Notes under the pieces: generated by a model
What the model saw: the letters and a program-made list of their open reading frames with translations, nothing else
Told to the model about the DNA's origin: nothing
Databases searched by the model: none
Made by a program: the position numbers and the translations under genes
Assembly (NCBI GenBank): GCA_947685225.1
Contig: CANTUV010000008.1
Span: forward strand, 31,736,001 to 31,800,000
Length of the DNA stretch: 64,000 nucleotides
Reading direction: 5' to 3'
From: Garcia nutans
Taxonomy: Eukaryota; Streptophyta; Magnoliopsida; Malpighiales; Euphorbiaceae
In this document: piece after piece, positions 31,893-43,380 of the stretch
Layout: every line of letters begins with the position of its first letter
Numbering within the stretch: position 1 is the first letter of the stretch

Positions 31893-34101
31893 TGTGAGCG
31901 GGGATTTTCACCCCCACTCCTAATGGAATGGTTCTTGCGACTTCGACTTTGTTTAGGCTCGGGGCCTTAGAGAACATGGACCTAAATTCGGAGAAAATGG
32001 AGTGGCCACCCGGACGGGCCGGGAAAAAGAAAGGAGTGGATGACTTGATTCCTAAGGAATCCCCAACCCCCTAATGGGTTCGAAAAGTTGGGTACGTGTG
32101 GGGAAGGTGAGAAATGGCCCAGCACCCCCACAACGCTCGGTTCATTGGAACCGGCCTCCTTTACAGGTCTTAATATTATAAAATTCTTAAATGTAGTAAC
32201 ATTATCCATATTACACACAATAATTAAAAGAAAGTATCATTATATTAAAATCAAAGCAATGTCCAAACAAAACAAATAAATGGACACCCATCCAAGGATG
32301 GAAACATGTCCTTACATCACATGCCTAGATAGGACACCCACCAAAAAGGTAGAAACATGCCCTTTACATAGGTTCTAAAATAGAAAAACAAATTAAACTA
32401 CATGATGTTTAACTAATGAGGTTCCCACCAAGTGGAAACATACCTCTTACCACTTTTGGAAATCTAAATTAATTGATAAAAGCAAATAGTCATTCATCAT
32501 AAATAAATCATTCATCAAAGCTATTAATCAAAATATAAAATAAACATCCATCCACGAAAAATTAAATAAATCAAGTATTGAAATTAAATAAATTAAAGCA
32601 TAATAGATAAATCATAGTATAATCAAGTATAGAATTGAATAAAGCAAATAAAAGTTCAATTATAACTACTGTGACTTTTTATGGAATTAAAATAGATTAG
32701 AGTTTTATGTTTTAAAAGGTTGGTAAGACTTTTTGATTAACGAAATTAAGGTTTGAATGATGATATTATGAAACTAGGGTTTTAAACACTTTAAAATACT
32801 TAAATTTGTGATTTTTGGTTATTGGGTTCCTAAGCTATTGTGTAAAATTTAGGTTTTTATGTTTTTATGTTTTTTAATGTTTTAAAAGGATTAGGGTTCA
32901 TAAAAATTAGGGTTTAAGGTTTTAAAATAGTTAGTGTTCATTATTTTGAATTTTGGAAGTTGAATTTGGATTTGATATTTAGGAATTTAGGGTCTCGGGT
33001 GGTGAATAATTTTTAAGAATTTGGAAATCAATTTGATAATTTATTGAATTTTATGAATTTAAACAAATAAATTAAAGTTTTTATAAGTAGAAAACATTTT
33101 TTTAAGACTTTTTGAATGAAATAGAACATACTTTAAAATGTTAAAAGAAGCAGAATTTACATCTTAGTTTTGTTGAAAAAATATGTTCAATTAGAGTTTT
33201 AAGATTTTTAAGAAGAAAAAATAATAATTTTAAGCCTTTTGGAAGATAAACTAATGAAATAAGGTTTTTTTGGCTTTAGAAAGACTAAATTAAAGTTTAA
33301 AGGTTTTTAATTTTGATTTCATAAATTTGCTACTGTGTAAAAAAACAATTAAAGAAAATTAATTAACACATACCTTCTTTTGATGATTTCTTCAAAAAAA
33401 ATTCTTCTTGGATGAACTAGCTCCAAAGACAAGCTTTTTTTTGCCTTTGAATCCTCTAAATCGTGCTGCTGCTGTTCTAGAAAAATGTTGAATTGAATTT
33501 CTTCTTTTCCTTCCTTGATTTGGTTTCAAATTTTCCAAACTACTCTTGGATTTTTGCCTCCCTTCAAATTAATTGCCTTTGGTCCTCATTTATAGTGGTT
33601 TGAGGCTGTTTATTCCTAATTAGTTAAGGTAAGTAATATTAATAAAAAAAAGAAACCAAAACCTAATTGGATTAGGTTTCGAAAAAATTGCGTCGGAAAA
33701 TTTGAGCTGCCGAAAAAAACTGTTACGGAAAAACTGCGCTGGCAAAAAAATCTGCTGCAGCTGGCTGCGGCAGCGAGCGCGGAGCGGGTCCGTAAGCTAT
33801 TTTGCAGGCAGAAAATTTCTGTGTGAGAAATAGCACAATGATTTCGCCCGCAGGAATTTCCTGCTGGCAAAATGCCCACGGGCCCGCATGATGATTTTTT
33901 CTTTGCCGATTTTTCCGACTCCGATTTTTATTTTTATTTTTTGACTTTTATTTGTTTATTTCTATTTTTTATTAATAAAAATTAGATAATAAAGCAAAAA
34001 TTATTTAATAAAAATTATTTTAGACCAATTAGAAAACAAAAATTATTTTAGACTAAATAAAACATATTGGACCGGATTGGGTCAAAAATTAAGGGTCTAC
34101 A
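31893..34101 (-). repeat. T1 5' LTR
   Basis: A 2,209-bp LTR. On the minus strand it starts TGTAGACCCTTAATTTTTGA at 34101 and ends CCCCGCTCACA. It contains the palindrome GCAGGAATTTCCTGC in U3, a TATAAAT box at 33594-33588 and, toward its 3' end, two-tier hairpins like those listed for T4. It inserted into the T2 LTR, and its target duplication cannot be checked because the other end is out of view. Confidence 0.9.
33588..33594 (-). promoter_or_regulatory. TATA box of T1 LTR
   Basis: TATAAAT on the minus strand, about 510 bp into the LTR, at the same place as TATAAATA in both T4 LTRs. Confidence 0.6.
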
Positions 34102-34935
34102 AGTAACCTAAATATTTTAAGTAATAATAACTATGTTAATTGCAAAACCCTAAAACTTTAATTTTTTGAATCTAAACCCCAAAACCCTAATTGTTATTTA
34201 AGAAACCCTATTTCATGTCATAAACCTAAACTTGTATCTTTATTGCTTTATTTAAGTTAGAAGCATGTTTATTATATGTTTTGATTAATGGTTTATTTAT
34301 ATCTTTGATGAATAATGTATTTATGATGAATGGTTGGTTATTTTTATTGATTTATTTTCGTTTCAAGAAGTTGTAAGAGGTATGTTTCCATGTTTTGGGT
34401 ACCTCATGCTGTGAGTATCATGTAATTTAATTTATTACAAGTTTCAGATCAATGTAAAGGACACATTTCCACTTTTTGGTGGGTGTCCTATTTAGTTTTA
34501 GACATTAGACAATGTAAGGACACGTTTTCATCCTTTGATAAGTGTCCATTTATTTATTTCGCTTGAACATTGTGGTGATTTTAATAAAGAAATTATTTAT
34601 TCTTATAATTGTATGTAGTATGGATAAGATTGTATTAATTAAGAATTTTATAATATTGAGACCTAAAAAGGAGGCTGGTTCCAATGAACTGGGTTTTGTG
34701 GGGGTGCTGGGTCATTTTCACCTTCCCCACACGTACCCAACTTTCTGAACCCATTAGGGGGTTGGGGATTCCTTAGGAATCAAGTCATCCATCCCTTTCT
34801 TTTTCCCGACCTATCTGGGTGGTGACTCCATTTTCTCCAGGATTAGGGTCGTGTTCTCTAAGGCCCCGAGCCTAAGAGTGCCAAAGTTGCAACAACCATT
34901 CCACATGGGAGTGGGGGTGAAAATCCCTGCTCATA
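34102..34935 (+). repeat. T2 5' LTR, 3' portion
   Basis: It matches the last 830 bp of the T1 and T4 LTRs but is more diverged, ending CCTGCTCATA where the others have CGCTCACA. The 5' portion was separated by T1 and lies outside the window. Confidence 0.85.
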
Positions 34936-34936
34936 G

Positions 34937-34949
34937 TGGCGACTCCACT
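34937..34949 (+). other. T2 primer binding site, partial
   Basis: TGGCGACTCCACT is kept, but the following GGGGA is replaced by TTATTA. Together with the very short leader this suggests a deletion beginning inside the PBS. Confidence 0.7.
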
Positions 34950-35037
34950 TTATTATTTCCTTTTTAAATATAATATTTATTTTAATAATATAATATTTAT
35001 TATTTAATTTCCTTGTTTATTGATTGTTTGTGCATAC

Positions 35038-35962
35038 ATGCATACATTTGCATCTCATATCATTGATCCTCTCTGGCTCACATCCCTAGATTACGATAGT
35101 TCTAAAGCTTACAACAATCCGACCTATGCCGGAGATGAAGTATCTAGCAACGACTCAATCACTTGCTCACCTAAAATAATGGAGCCCGAACAAATTCAAA
35201 GGATGGTGGATGAGGCCCTCAATGCCAAGATGGAAGAAATCAAAGAGGCCCTTGCTGAGACCATGAAGAACCAATTGACTGCAATCTTAGAGAATCATGC
35301 CAAGGCATCTGCTAGCACTATGAAACCAAAGGACAAAGGGAAGACTAAAGTTAGTGAAGTGGTTTTTGATGATGAAAAGGTGACATTGATGATGATGATG
35401 ATTGGGCTCAATACTACCAATATTTTCAAGAAAAGAAGAAAGAACCGAAGGCTGTTGAGAAGGCAACTATTGAAAAGATCGAGACATCAGATGTTGAAAA
35501 GATGATTGCTGATTTAGAAAAGAAATTTGAGAAGAAGCTGAAAATTGAAGAGATGTCCGAGATGAAGAAGTTCCATACAAGTTCAAGATGTCATCCTTTG
35601 CAAAGTACAATGGCACCGGAAATCCCCATCTCCATGTGAAGCAGTATATCACTGCCATGCAGTCTGCCCGAGCTACTAAGGCTCAAACCTTAAGGTACTT
35701 TATGCTCTCATTGGACCCTGTTGTCCAAAATTGGTTCAATACCTTAGATGATGGAACACAAAAGAGTTGGGATCTACTTTTCAAAGCCTTCATCCAACAA
35801 TAAGGATATAATGTTGAGTTGGAAGTTACCTTGATGGAAGTGGAGTCCATTAGGCAAAGGCCGAATGACAATTTTGTAGATTATGTCAAGAGATGGAGAA
35901 ACAAGGCCGCTTTACCCAAGAAGAGGCTCGATGAATCCGATCAAATAAGGATGATTGTGAGA
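35038..35962 (+). pseudogene. gag: T2 gag, first part (broken)
   Basis: ATG at 35038 gives MHTFASHIIDPLWL as in T1 and T4. A frameshift in the GAT repeat near 35385-35400 destroys the frame, and it is also shortened near 35560. The capsid resumes as MSSFAKYNGTGNP (35588) and has a TAA at 35801-35803. It ends at the T3 insertion. Just before the junction about two dozen bases present in T1 are missing (GTGTTGCC region). Confidence 0.85.
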
Positions 35963-35967
35963 GGATG
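35963..35967. repeat. target site duplication of T3, left copy (GGATG)
   Basis: Matches GGATG at 42524-42528. Gag of T2 is collinear across the pair. Confidence 0.9.
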
Positions 35968-37958
35968 TGTGAGCGGGGATTTTCGCCCCCACTCCCGGTG
36001 GAATGGTTCTTGCGACTTCTGCACTGTTTAGGCTCGGGGCCTTAGAGAACATGGACCTAAGTCCGGAGAAAATGGAGTCGCCACCCAGACGGGTCGGGAA
36101 AAAAGAAAGGGGTGGATGACTCGATTCCTAAGGAATCCCCAACCCCCTAATGGGTTCGGAAAGTTGGGTACATGTGGGGAAGGTGAGAAATGGCCCAGCA
36201 CCCCCACAACGCCCGGTTCATTGGAACCGGCCTCCTTTACAGGTCTTGATATTATAAAATTCTTAAATATAACAACATTATCCATACTACACACAATAAT
36301 TAAAAGAAAGCATCAATATATTAAAATCAAAGCAATGTCCAAACAAAGCAAATAAATGGACACCCATCCAAGGATGGAAACAAATCCTTACATCACATGC
36401 CTAGATAGGACACCCACCAAAAGGTAGAAACATGCCCTTTACATATATTCTAAAATAGAAAAACAAATTAAATTACATGATGTTTAACTAATGAGGTACC
36501 CACCAAGTGGAAACATACCTCTTACAACTTTTGGAAATCTAAATTAATTGATAAAAGCAAATAATCATTCATCATAAATAAATCATTCATCAAAGATATT
36601 AATCAAAATATAAAATAAACATCCATCCATGATAAATTAAATAAATCAAGTATTGAAATTAAATTAAAGCATAAGAGATAAATCAAAGTATAATCAAGTA
36701 TAGAATTGAATAAAGCAAAAAAAAGTTCAATTATAGCTACTGTGACTTTTTATGGAATTAAAATAGATTAGGGTTTTATGTTTTAAAAGGTTGGTAAGAC
36801 TCTTTGATTAACTAAATTAATATTTGCATGGTGAAATCATGAAACTAGGGTTTTAGACACTTCAAAATACTTTAATTTGTGATTTTTGGTTATTGGGTTC
36901 CTAAGCTACTGTGTAAAATTTAGGTTTTTATGTTTTTATGTTTTTTAATGTTTTAAAATGATTAGGGTTCATAAAAATTAGGGTTTAAGGTTTTAAAAGG
37001 TTAGTGTTCATTATTTTGAATTTGGATTTGACATTTTGGAATTTAGGGTCTCGGATGGTAATTTTAATCTTAGGGTTTGGAAGACAATTTAATATTTTAT
37101 GAAGTTTTATGAATTTAAACAAATAAATTAAAGTTTTTATAAGTAGAAAAGATGTTTTTTAAGACTTTTTGAATGAAATAGAACCTACTTTAAAATGTTA
37201 AAAGAAGCAGAATTTACATCTTAGTTTTGTTGAAAAATATGTTCAATTAGAGTTTTAAGATTTTTAAGAAGAAAAAATAACAATTTTAAACCTTTTGGAA
37301 GATAAACTAATGAAATAAGGTTTTTTTTGCTTTAGAAAAACTAAATTAAAGTTCAAAGGTTTTTAATTTTGATTTCATAAATTTGCTACTGTGTAAAAAA
37401 AACAATTAAAGAAAATTAATTAACACATACCTTCTTTTGATGATTTCTCCAAAACAATTCTTCTTGGTTGAACTAGCTCCAAAGACAAGCTTTTTTTGCC
37501 TTTGAATCCTCTAAATCGTGCTGCTGTTGTTCTAGAAAAAGGTTGAATTGAATTTTTTCTTTTCCTTCCTTGATTTGGTTTCAAATTTTCCAAACTACTC
37601 TTGGATTTTTGCCTCCTCCCAATTTAATTGCCTTTGGTTCTTAATTATAATGGTTTAAGGTTGTTTATTCCTAATTAGTTAAGGTTAGTAATATTAATAA
37701 AAAAAAGAAACCAAAACCTAATTGGATTAGGTTTCGAAAAAATTGCGTCAGAAAATTTGCGGTGCCGAAAAAAACTGCTGCGGAAAAACTGTGCTGGCAA
37801 AAAAATCTGCTGCAGCTGGCTGTGGCAGCGCGCACGGAGTGGGTCCGTAAGCTATTTCGCAGGCAGAAAATTTCATTTTGGACCAATTAGACAACAAAAA
37901 TCATTTTGGACTAAATAAAACATATTGGACCGGATTGGGTCAAAATTAAGGGTCTACA
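35968..37958 (-). repeat. T3 3' LTR
   Basis: 1,991 bp, minus-strand start TGTAGACCCTTAATTTTGAC and end CCCCGCTCACA. Compared with T1 it lacks about 200 bp of AT-rich U3 (junction near 37875), including the GCAGGAATTTCCTGC palindrome. Confidence 0.9.
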
Positions 37959-37974
37959 CTTTGCCCCCTGCTTG
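37959..37974 (-). other. T3 polypurine tract
   Basis: The minus strand reads CAAGCAGGGGGCAAAG directly before the 3' LTR. T4 has the equivalent CAAACAGGGGGAAAAC. Confidence 0.85.
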
Positions 37975-38036
37975 AATGATCTGAAACCTTAGTGAAAGAG
38001 AGTGAAAAGCAATAAGACTTAATTTTTGATGAAACG

Positions 38037-38740
38037 GTTGAGGTTTTGGGTTCTGGACCCGGTTTGAGTTCTGGACTCAAGGGTAAATTCTAGGTTCTAG
38101 ACCTAAGAAAATTTTGGATTCTGGAACCGGTTCGAGTTCTAGACTCTAGGATAATTCTAGGTTCTGGACCTAAGGAAAATTTGGGTTCTGGACCCAAGCT
38201 AAGTTCTGGACTTAAAAATAATTCTAGGTTCTGGACCTAATGGTAAACTTGGGTTCTGGACCCGGTTCGAGTTCTGGACTCAAGGATAATTATAGGTTCT
38301 GGACCTAAGGAAAAATTTGGGTTCTGGACCCGATTTGAGTTCTGGACTTAAGGATAATTATAGGTTCTGGACCTAAAGAAAATTTGGGTTCTGGACCCGG
38401 TTTGAGTTCTGGACTCAATGGAGATTCTAGGTTCTAGACCTAAAGAAAATTTGGGTTCTGGACCCGGTTCGAGTTCTGGACTCAAGGATAATTCTAGGTT
38501 CTGTACCAAAGGAATATTTGGGTTCTGGACCCGAGAGATTTCGATACTCAATCCTAAACTAGACTCGGATACTCAATCCTATCTGGATTAGGATACTCGA
38601 TCCTAAACTGGATTTGGATACTCGATCCTAACTGTATTGGGATACTCGGCCACTTAGACCCAAGATTGGGCACTTGGATCCGAGATTGGGCACTTGGACC
38701 CAAGATTGGGTACTTGGACCCGAGAATGAATTTGACTAAC
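38037..38740 (-). repeat. covarying small-palindrome array next to T3 PPT
   Basis: More than twenty units of the form XXXT-CCAGA-AXXX (sense strand). Arms come as GGG/CCC, GAG/CTC, AGG/CCT and AAG/CTT, so arm sequence varies but stays complementary. From about 38550 the units change to GGAT-CGAGT-ATCC and then GGGTCCAAGTACCC forms. The last units of the same array survive in T4 at 57717-57800. Confidence 0.85.
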
Positions 38741-38894
38741 CTTTTATCAGTTGAGAAGTCTGACTGCTCCGGATGTTCTATGCATTGTGATCCTTCACCC
38801 TCAGAATGGATCTTCACTTTCGGAGATTGAGTCTTCACCCTTGAAAATGGATCTTCATCCTTGGAGATCGGGGTCTTCTTTGTTCTTTGAAGAT

Positions 38895-39095
38895 GGGAGT
38901 GACACAGCAGTGGCTTGGCCGTGTCTCCTAGGTGTGTCAGCTTCTGTGTCATTTCTTTCTTTGCTTGGTCCTTCTTGACTTTGCCCCTTAGGAGAGACAC
39001 GGCCAGTGGCTTGGCCTTATCTCCTGCCCGTGTCATGTTCTGCCAAGATTTCCTTTGAGGAAACATGACCAAGCTTGATTTGGCTTGATCCATGC
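38895..39095 (-). repeat. GACACGG palindromes in T3 3' region
   Basis: Homologous to the block at 22450-22770 in T1 but with fewer units. It is followed by a poly-T run and the antisense exon acceptor. Confidence 0.7.
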
Positions 39096-39201
39096 TCTTC
39101 TTTCCTTGTTTTGATCTTTCAAGGGAGTTTTTTTTTTCACTTTAACCACTTTTCCCTTGCAACTGCTTTTTCTTTCTTTGATTCTTTAATGATTGTTGCA
39201 G

Positions 39202-39735
39202 ACTGTTGGCTCGTTTGATCACGAGGCTGGACTTTCTTTCACTGCCCCTTTGTTTGCTCATTCTAGCCTGCCGGATATGCCATCTCATCCGCAGGGCATT
39301 GATATGAACTACCTGGTACGTTCCTCATTTTATAATAGTTTATGCTATATGTATGCATGATTATGTATGCTCTTACCTTTTCCCTTCTTGGCTCACAGCG
39401 GATGCTAGAAGAATAAAATAAGAAACTTCAAGAAGAGTTGGCTGCAAGTCATCAGCAAGCTTCTCATTTTGAAAGTTTATATCATCAATCCAAACAAAAT
39501 TTCCGCGACTTTTGATTTCAAGGAATGAGGGATTTCGGTGCTTCTTCATCAAGAGGCCCCCAGACTGCTTCTGATGAGGACCATGACAAATCAGAACTCC
39601 AAGGTAATAGGGATTTTAATGCTTCTGCTTCGGATGATCCTGGGACGAGTAATTTGCCTCCTCCTACAACAGGCGACGACTTTTTTTTAAGTCTTTATTT
39701 GGTGACCTACCACCACCCTCTTAGTGACATGTAAA
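39202..39735 (+). pseudogene. T3 antisense gene, coiled-coil exons
   Basis: Acceptor TTGTTGCAG at 39193-39201 opens an exon reading TVGSFDHEAGLSF, ending NYL at 39315. The 83-nt intron (39316-39398) has GTACGT and CTCACAG ends. The next exon reads RMLEE, TAA, NKKLQEELAASHQQASHF, then a TGA at FRDF, then MRDFGASSSRGPQ. A T-run near 39680 shifts the frame at the end. Same gene as 22885-23429. Confidence 0.55.
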
Positions 39736-39826
39736 CATTGTAGTAATTGTAAAACATTGTACAATAATGAAAAATATACAATTTTCCTCTTTACTGTAAC
39801 TCTTTTTTTTTTGCTCTTACTTTTGC

Positions 39827-39907
39827 GTAGTCCGCCCATGCGGGTTTTCGGAACTAGCGAGCTGTCCTAATTTTTGCCTAAGCTGCCCTTGCGGGTTTTC
39901 AACTTGG
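39827..39907 (-). repeat. two-unit GNRA-type hairpin cluster, T3 distal
   Basis: Sense units: 39907-39878 arms CCAAGTTG/CAGCTTAG (one mismatch against T1's CTAAGTTG), loop GCAA; 39857-39827 arms CTAGTTCCG/CGGACTAC, loop GCAT. Confidence 0.85.
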
Positions 39908-39957
39908 CGAACTCTTTTTTTTTAAACTTAATTCTTTCTTCATAGATTTGACTTCAG

Positions 39958-40341
39958 GAGCATCTTTTTTTGCTTGATACTCCCTCCATGGACTTTTCCA
40001 GATACCTGCCACGTCATTCTGCTAGAAAGATACTCCATCCTGCTTCTTCATATGCTGACTGGGTTGACTGGATCCACTCACGCTTTGAAGTCAATATCCG
40101 TTGGTTGGTACCTTAGTGGAAGATTACTCGTATCACCATGCGGACAAACTTGATGTACGTTCCTCTTGCTGCTCTTCGTCAAGGTACATGCTATGATCTT
40201 CGCCGACTTGGGGGCCAGTATGGAGCTGAGCCTCGTGATTCTAACTTTGCTCCTGACCTAGACATGCCTTGCTTGACTGAAGCCTACTTGGATCGGCTGA
40301 GGCAAAGCTGGCCTGCACGTTACACTTATCGATTGCCATAG
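39958..40341 (+). pseudogene. T3 antisense exon, mobile-domain C-terminal type
   Basis: It follows the acceptor TTTGACTTCAG. Homologous to 23665-24051, with one in-frame TAG (VP-stop-WKI near 40113) and otherwise open to the stop after YRLP. 40342-40582 is AT-rich and empty. Confidence 0.5.
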
Positions 40342-40582
40342 CTTTTACATTTGTGAATTCAAAAAGTGTTTTGTTAGGATGAAAAATAAATAAAGTAATA
40401 AAAGATGCTTCTTTTCCATTTATAATTTGTCATCACCTTTTGCAATTATGATTATTATTTCATCCATATCTGGTCGAATACTTATAACAGTGCACATAGA
40501 ACAATTTTAACATTAGTTTTGTTTTATTAAATTAGGGAACAACCAAACATAAAGCTAGCATACACAAGATCACTCATGTTGC

Positions 40583-40724
40583 CAATTAGCCCTTTCAAGT
40601 TTTCTAATTGATGATTTTCTCTCATTTAGCCCTAATTGTTGCCTAGCCCGCCCTTTCGGGTTTTCGAAACTAGCAGACTGTTCTAACTTTTGCCTAGGCT
40701 TCCCTTTTTGGTTTTTCAACCTAG
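40583..40724 (-). repeat. three-unit GNRA-type hairpin cluster, T3 pol-proximal
   Basis: Sense units: 40724-40694 arms CTAGGTTG/AAGCCTAG; 40673-40643 arms CTAGTTTCG/CGGGCTAG, loop GAAA; 40610-40583 arms CAATTAG/CTAATTG, inner CTT/GGG with loop GAAA. Confidence 0.85.
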
Positions 40725-40752
40725 CGAGCCTCTTTTTTTTCTATTTTTTTTA

Positions 40753-42327
40753 TCATACATAAAAACTCTTCAACCTGTCAATGTTTACTGGCTCACTAAA
40801 TTTGTTCCCATCCATGTCTGATAACTTCACTGCACCTTTGCTCATGACTTGTTTCATGACATATGGCCCTTCCCAGCTAGGTCTGAACTTCCCTCTTGGA
40901 TCAGATACATTAGGCTTACATTGCTTCAATACCAAATCCCCAACTCTGAATTTTCTGATTTTAACCCTTTTATTGTAGGCCCGAGCTATCTTCTTTTGAT
41001 ACAGTTGGTGATGATATAGTGCCTTCAACCTTCTCTCCTCTAATGGAGCTAATTGTGTGTATCTGCTCGCTACCCATTCTGTTTCAGGTAGTTCCATCCC
41101 ATAAACCAAAGAGAACGGTGTCATTCCAGTAGGTGTTCGTACACTCGTCCTATATCCCCATAAAGCAAAGGGAAGCATTTCCGACCAGTCCCTATAAGTC
41201 TTAGTCATCTTGGACAAAATTTGCTTAATTGTCTTGTTCGTTGCTTCTACTACACCATTAGCTTTTGGTCTATAAGGAGAGGATCGATGATGATGGATTT
41301 GGTACGTGGAGAATAAATCATTAACTGCTCCTTGAAACTGTACCCCATTGTCTGATATCATACTATGCGAGACCCCATATCTGTAGATGAGATTCTTTTC
41401 GATAAACCTAGCCATTTGACTTGCACCCAGCTTGTTGAAGATTTCAACTTCGACCCATTTTGAAAAATAATCAACTGCTACTACAATGAAACGGTGACCG
41501 TTTGAAGCTGTCGGATGTAATTCTCCTATAATGTCGATACCCCAGGAGGCAAATGGCCAGGGTGAAGACATTGAATGCAGTTCTTCAGGAGGCATATGAC
41601 TCAAGTTACCATACATCTGACATTGCTGGCACTTCTTGACAAACTCAACACAGTCTCTCTCCATGGTCAACCAATAGTAACCTTGTCGAATAATCTTCTT
41701 AACTAGGGCCAAACCACTCATGTGCGGATCACAACTTCCCGTATGTATTTCTAACATGATGCGCTCTGCTTCAGGCTTTCTTAAACATCTCAAATGCACT
41801 CCATCAGGCCATCTTTCATATAACTCTCCATGGAAGGTGATGTATTGCAATGACCACCTCCTTATGGCTCTTCTCTCTTTCTTTGTTTCCCCCGGCGGGT
41901 ACTCTCTTTCTTTCAAAAATATCCTTATAGTATCATACCACGCATCATGGTCTGTATCAACTTCCAAGACTGTCTCATATTCATAGCAAGGAGTTGATGA
42001 ACTGGTCAAGATCAGAGGCTTAAGGAATAAGCTGGCAGGATTTTCCCATACCGAAGCCAATGTGGCTAGGGCATCAGCCATCTGGTTTTCTTCTCTTGAC
42101 AGGTGTATAAACATACACTCCTTAAAATTCTTCTTCATCATGGTCAGGTAATGGTGGTATGGTTTCAATTTTTCTTCTTTCAACTCCCACTCTCCATTTA
42201 CTTGGGATACTACTAGTAATGAATCGCCATAAACTTCCACCTTATCCACCTTCATAATCATTAGGGTTTCCAAACCGAAAATACAAGCTTCGTACTCCAC
42301 CATATTATTGGTTGCCCTAAATTTCAA
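40753..42327 (-). pseudogene. T3 pol remnant: partial aRH and integrase, open frame
   Basis: An uninterrupted 524-codon frame (no true start codon) begins inside aRH (KFRATNNMVEYEA), keeps YGDSLL and ADALA, then the integrase HHCC finger and an intact D,D,E set (WGIDIIGE, SDNGVQF, VVEATNK). It ends DRLKSFYV. A 20-odd-codon in-frame deletion after VYGM removes the stretch AVLPIE.. present in T1 and T2. The integrase core is better kept than in T1 or T2, which suggests a younger insertion. Confidence 0.85.
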
Positions 42328-42523
42328 CTTTATTCGGCATTTATTCGTTTATTTTTATTTTTTTTAATTTTTATTTGTTTATTTTTATTTTTTATTAATA
42401 AGAATTCGATACTAAAGTAAAAATTATTTAACAAAAATTATTTTGGTCCAATTAGACAACAAAAATGATTTTGGACTAAATAAAACATATTGGACCGGAT
42501 TGGGTCAAAATTAAGGGTCTACA
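42328..42523 (-). repeat. T3 5' LTR remnant (first ~195 bp of U3)
   Basis: It ends in TCTACA (start TGTAGACCC on the minus strand), next to the GGATG duplication. The left edge is the deletion junction with aRH. Confidence 0.85.
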
Positions 42524-42528
42524 GGATG
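42524..42528. repeat. target site duplication of T3, right copy (GGATG)
   Basis: T2 gag resumes at 42529 with TCTCATACACTCATCC, as in T1 and T4 after GGATG. Confidence 0.9.
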
Positions 42529-43371
42529 TCTCATACACTCATCCGTGATTTCAAAGACCTTCTCCAAGCTGGTTTGCAAATTGAAGAATGGGAAAGGGAG
42601 AAGAGCCGCTTTGCAACAAAAAGGAACGAGAAAGGGAGCTATCAACCTGGTAGCTAAAGCATGCAACAGGTCATCGGTGTTAATGCTACTAACCAAGGAA
42701 CAAGGAGACAATTTTCGGAATTGGGAAAACCAATGTCTTGGGTTCTCAACAAGCTTCAAAGAAAAGGATTGCTACAACCCTTAAATCCTCGTCCTTTGCC
42801 TAACCCTCTCCCACCTAATTTTGACACCAAAGCATTTTGTCAATTTCACCAAATGCAAGGACATGACATGGATAGATGTGTGAGGTTGAGACATGAGATC
42901 CAAAATCTAATTGATAATGGGAAGCTACCCAAGCCCAATAAGCCGAACACCAAAGACAACCCATTACCAAAATTCAATAGTGTACCACCACCAACAACCT
43001 TTATGATTGGAGGAGGTTTGCATGAGGCCTTTGTCATGTCCTCTTTTTAAGATGTGGGTGGAGAAACAACCAAAGAAGAAGAGGCATTTGAACAAGCTAT
43101 GATGGGTGGAGAAGTAGCAATTTGTGTTGTCAATGGGTTTTGGGATTCAAGTGATAATGATGATGATATTGTATCCAAGAAGGAGGAGTGGACTTGGTCC
43201 GAGCCCGAAGAAGATGAGGTGATGAATACTAGATCCGGTAAGACTTATGCAAGGCCACAACCTAAGGAGATAGAAACAAATAAGGGAAAGAAAGTTGAAG
43301 TGGAAGAAGGAGATGTTGTGCTCAAGCAATTAAAAAGAACCCAAGCAAGTGTAAGCATTTGGTTCTGTTAG
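42529..43371 (+). pseudogene. gag: T2 gag, second part (broken)
   Basis: It continues capsid/nucleocapsid: SHTLIRDFKDLLQAGLQIEE, a TAA near 42655, then the knuckle CQFHQMQGHDMDRC (about 42840-42880), NPLPKFN and the acidic EEWTWSEPEEDE stretch. A second TAA at 43048-43050 and a one-base deletion near 43365 (VSIWFC) break it. Confidence 0.85.
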
Positions 43372-43380
43372 CTACTTCTA

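Larger units (their letters stand above)
22334..34101 (-). mobile_element. T1: Tat/Ogre-like element, 5' LTR to 3' region, degenerate
   Basis: A minus-strand element: 5' LTR 34101-31893, PBS, about 1 kb leader, gag, pol, hairpin clusters and antisense exons. It is cut at 22333 by chromovirus A; the rest of its 3' end lies left of the window. Its right end sits in the 5' LTR of T2. It belongs to the same family as T2, T3 and T4. The frame is broken by many stops, several of them C-to-T type (CGA to TGA, CAA to TAA, CAG to TAG, TGG to TAG/TGA), plus one frameshift in integrase. Confidence 0.9.
35968..42523 (-). mobile_element. T3: Tat/Ogre-like element with large internal deletion
   Basis: A minus-strand element with an almost complete 3' LTR (37958-35968), PPT, long 3' region and the last 524 codons of pol. 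At 42327/42328 aRH sequence is fused to the first about 195 bp of the 5' LTR. Gag, protease, RT, RNase H, leader, PBS and most of the 5' LTR are gone. The flanking GGATG duplication proves that both outer ends are original. Confidence 0.9.

Noticed and set aside
38037..38740. CRISPR-like array
   Set aside because: Spacers are not unique and the units are short palindromes in a plant retrotransposon 3' region; no cas genes and no constant repeat length.
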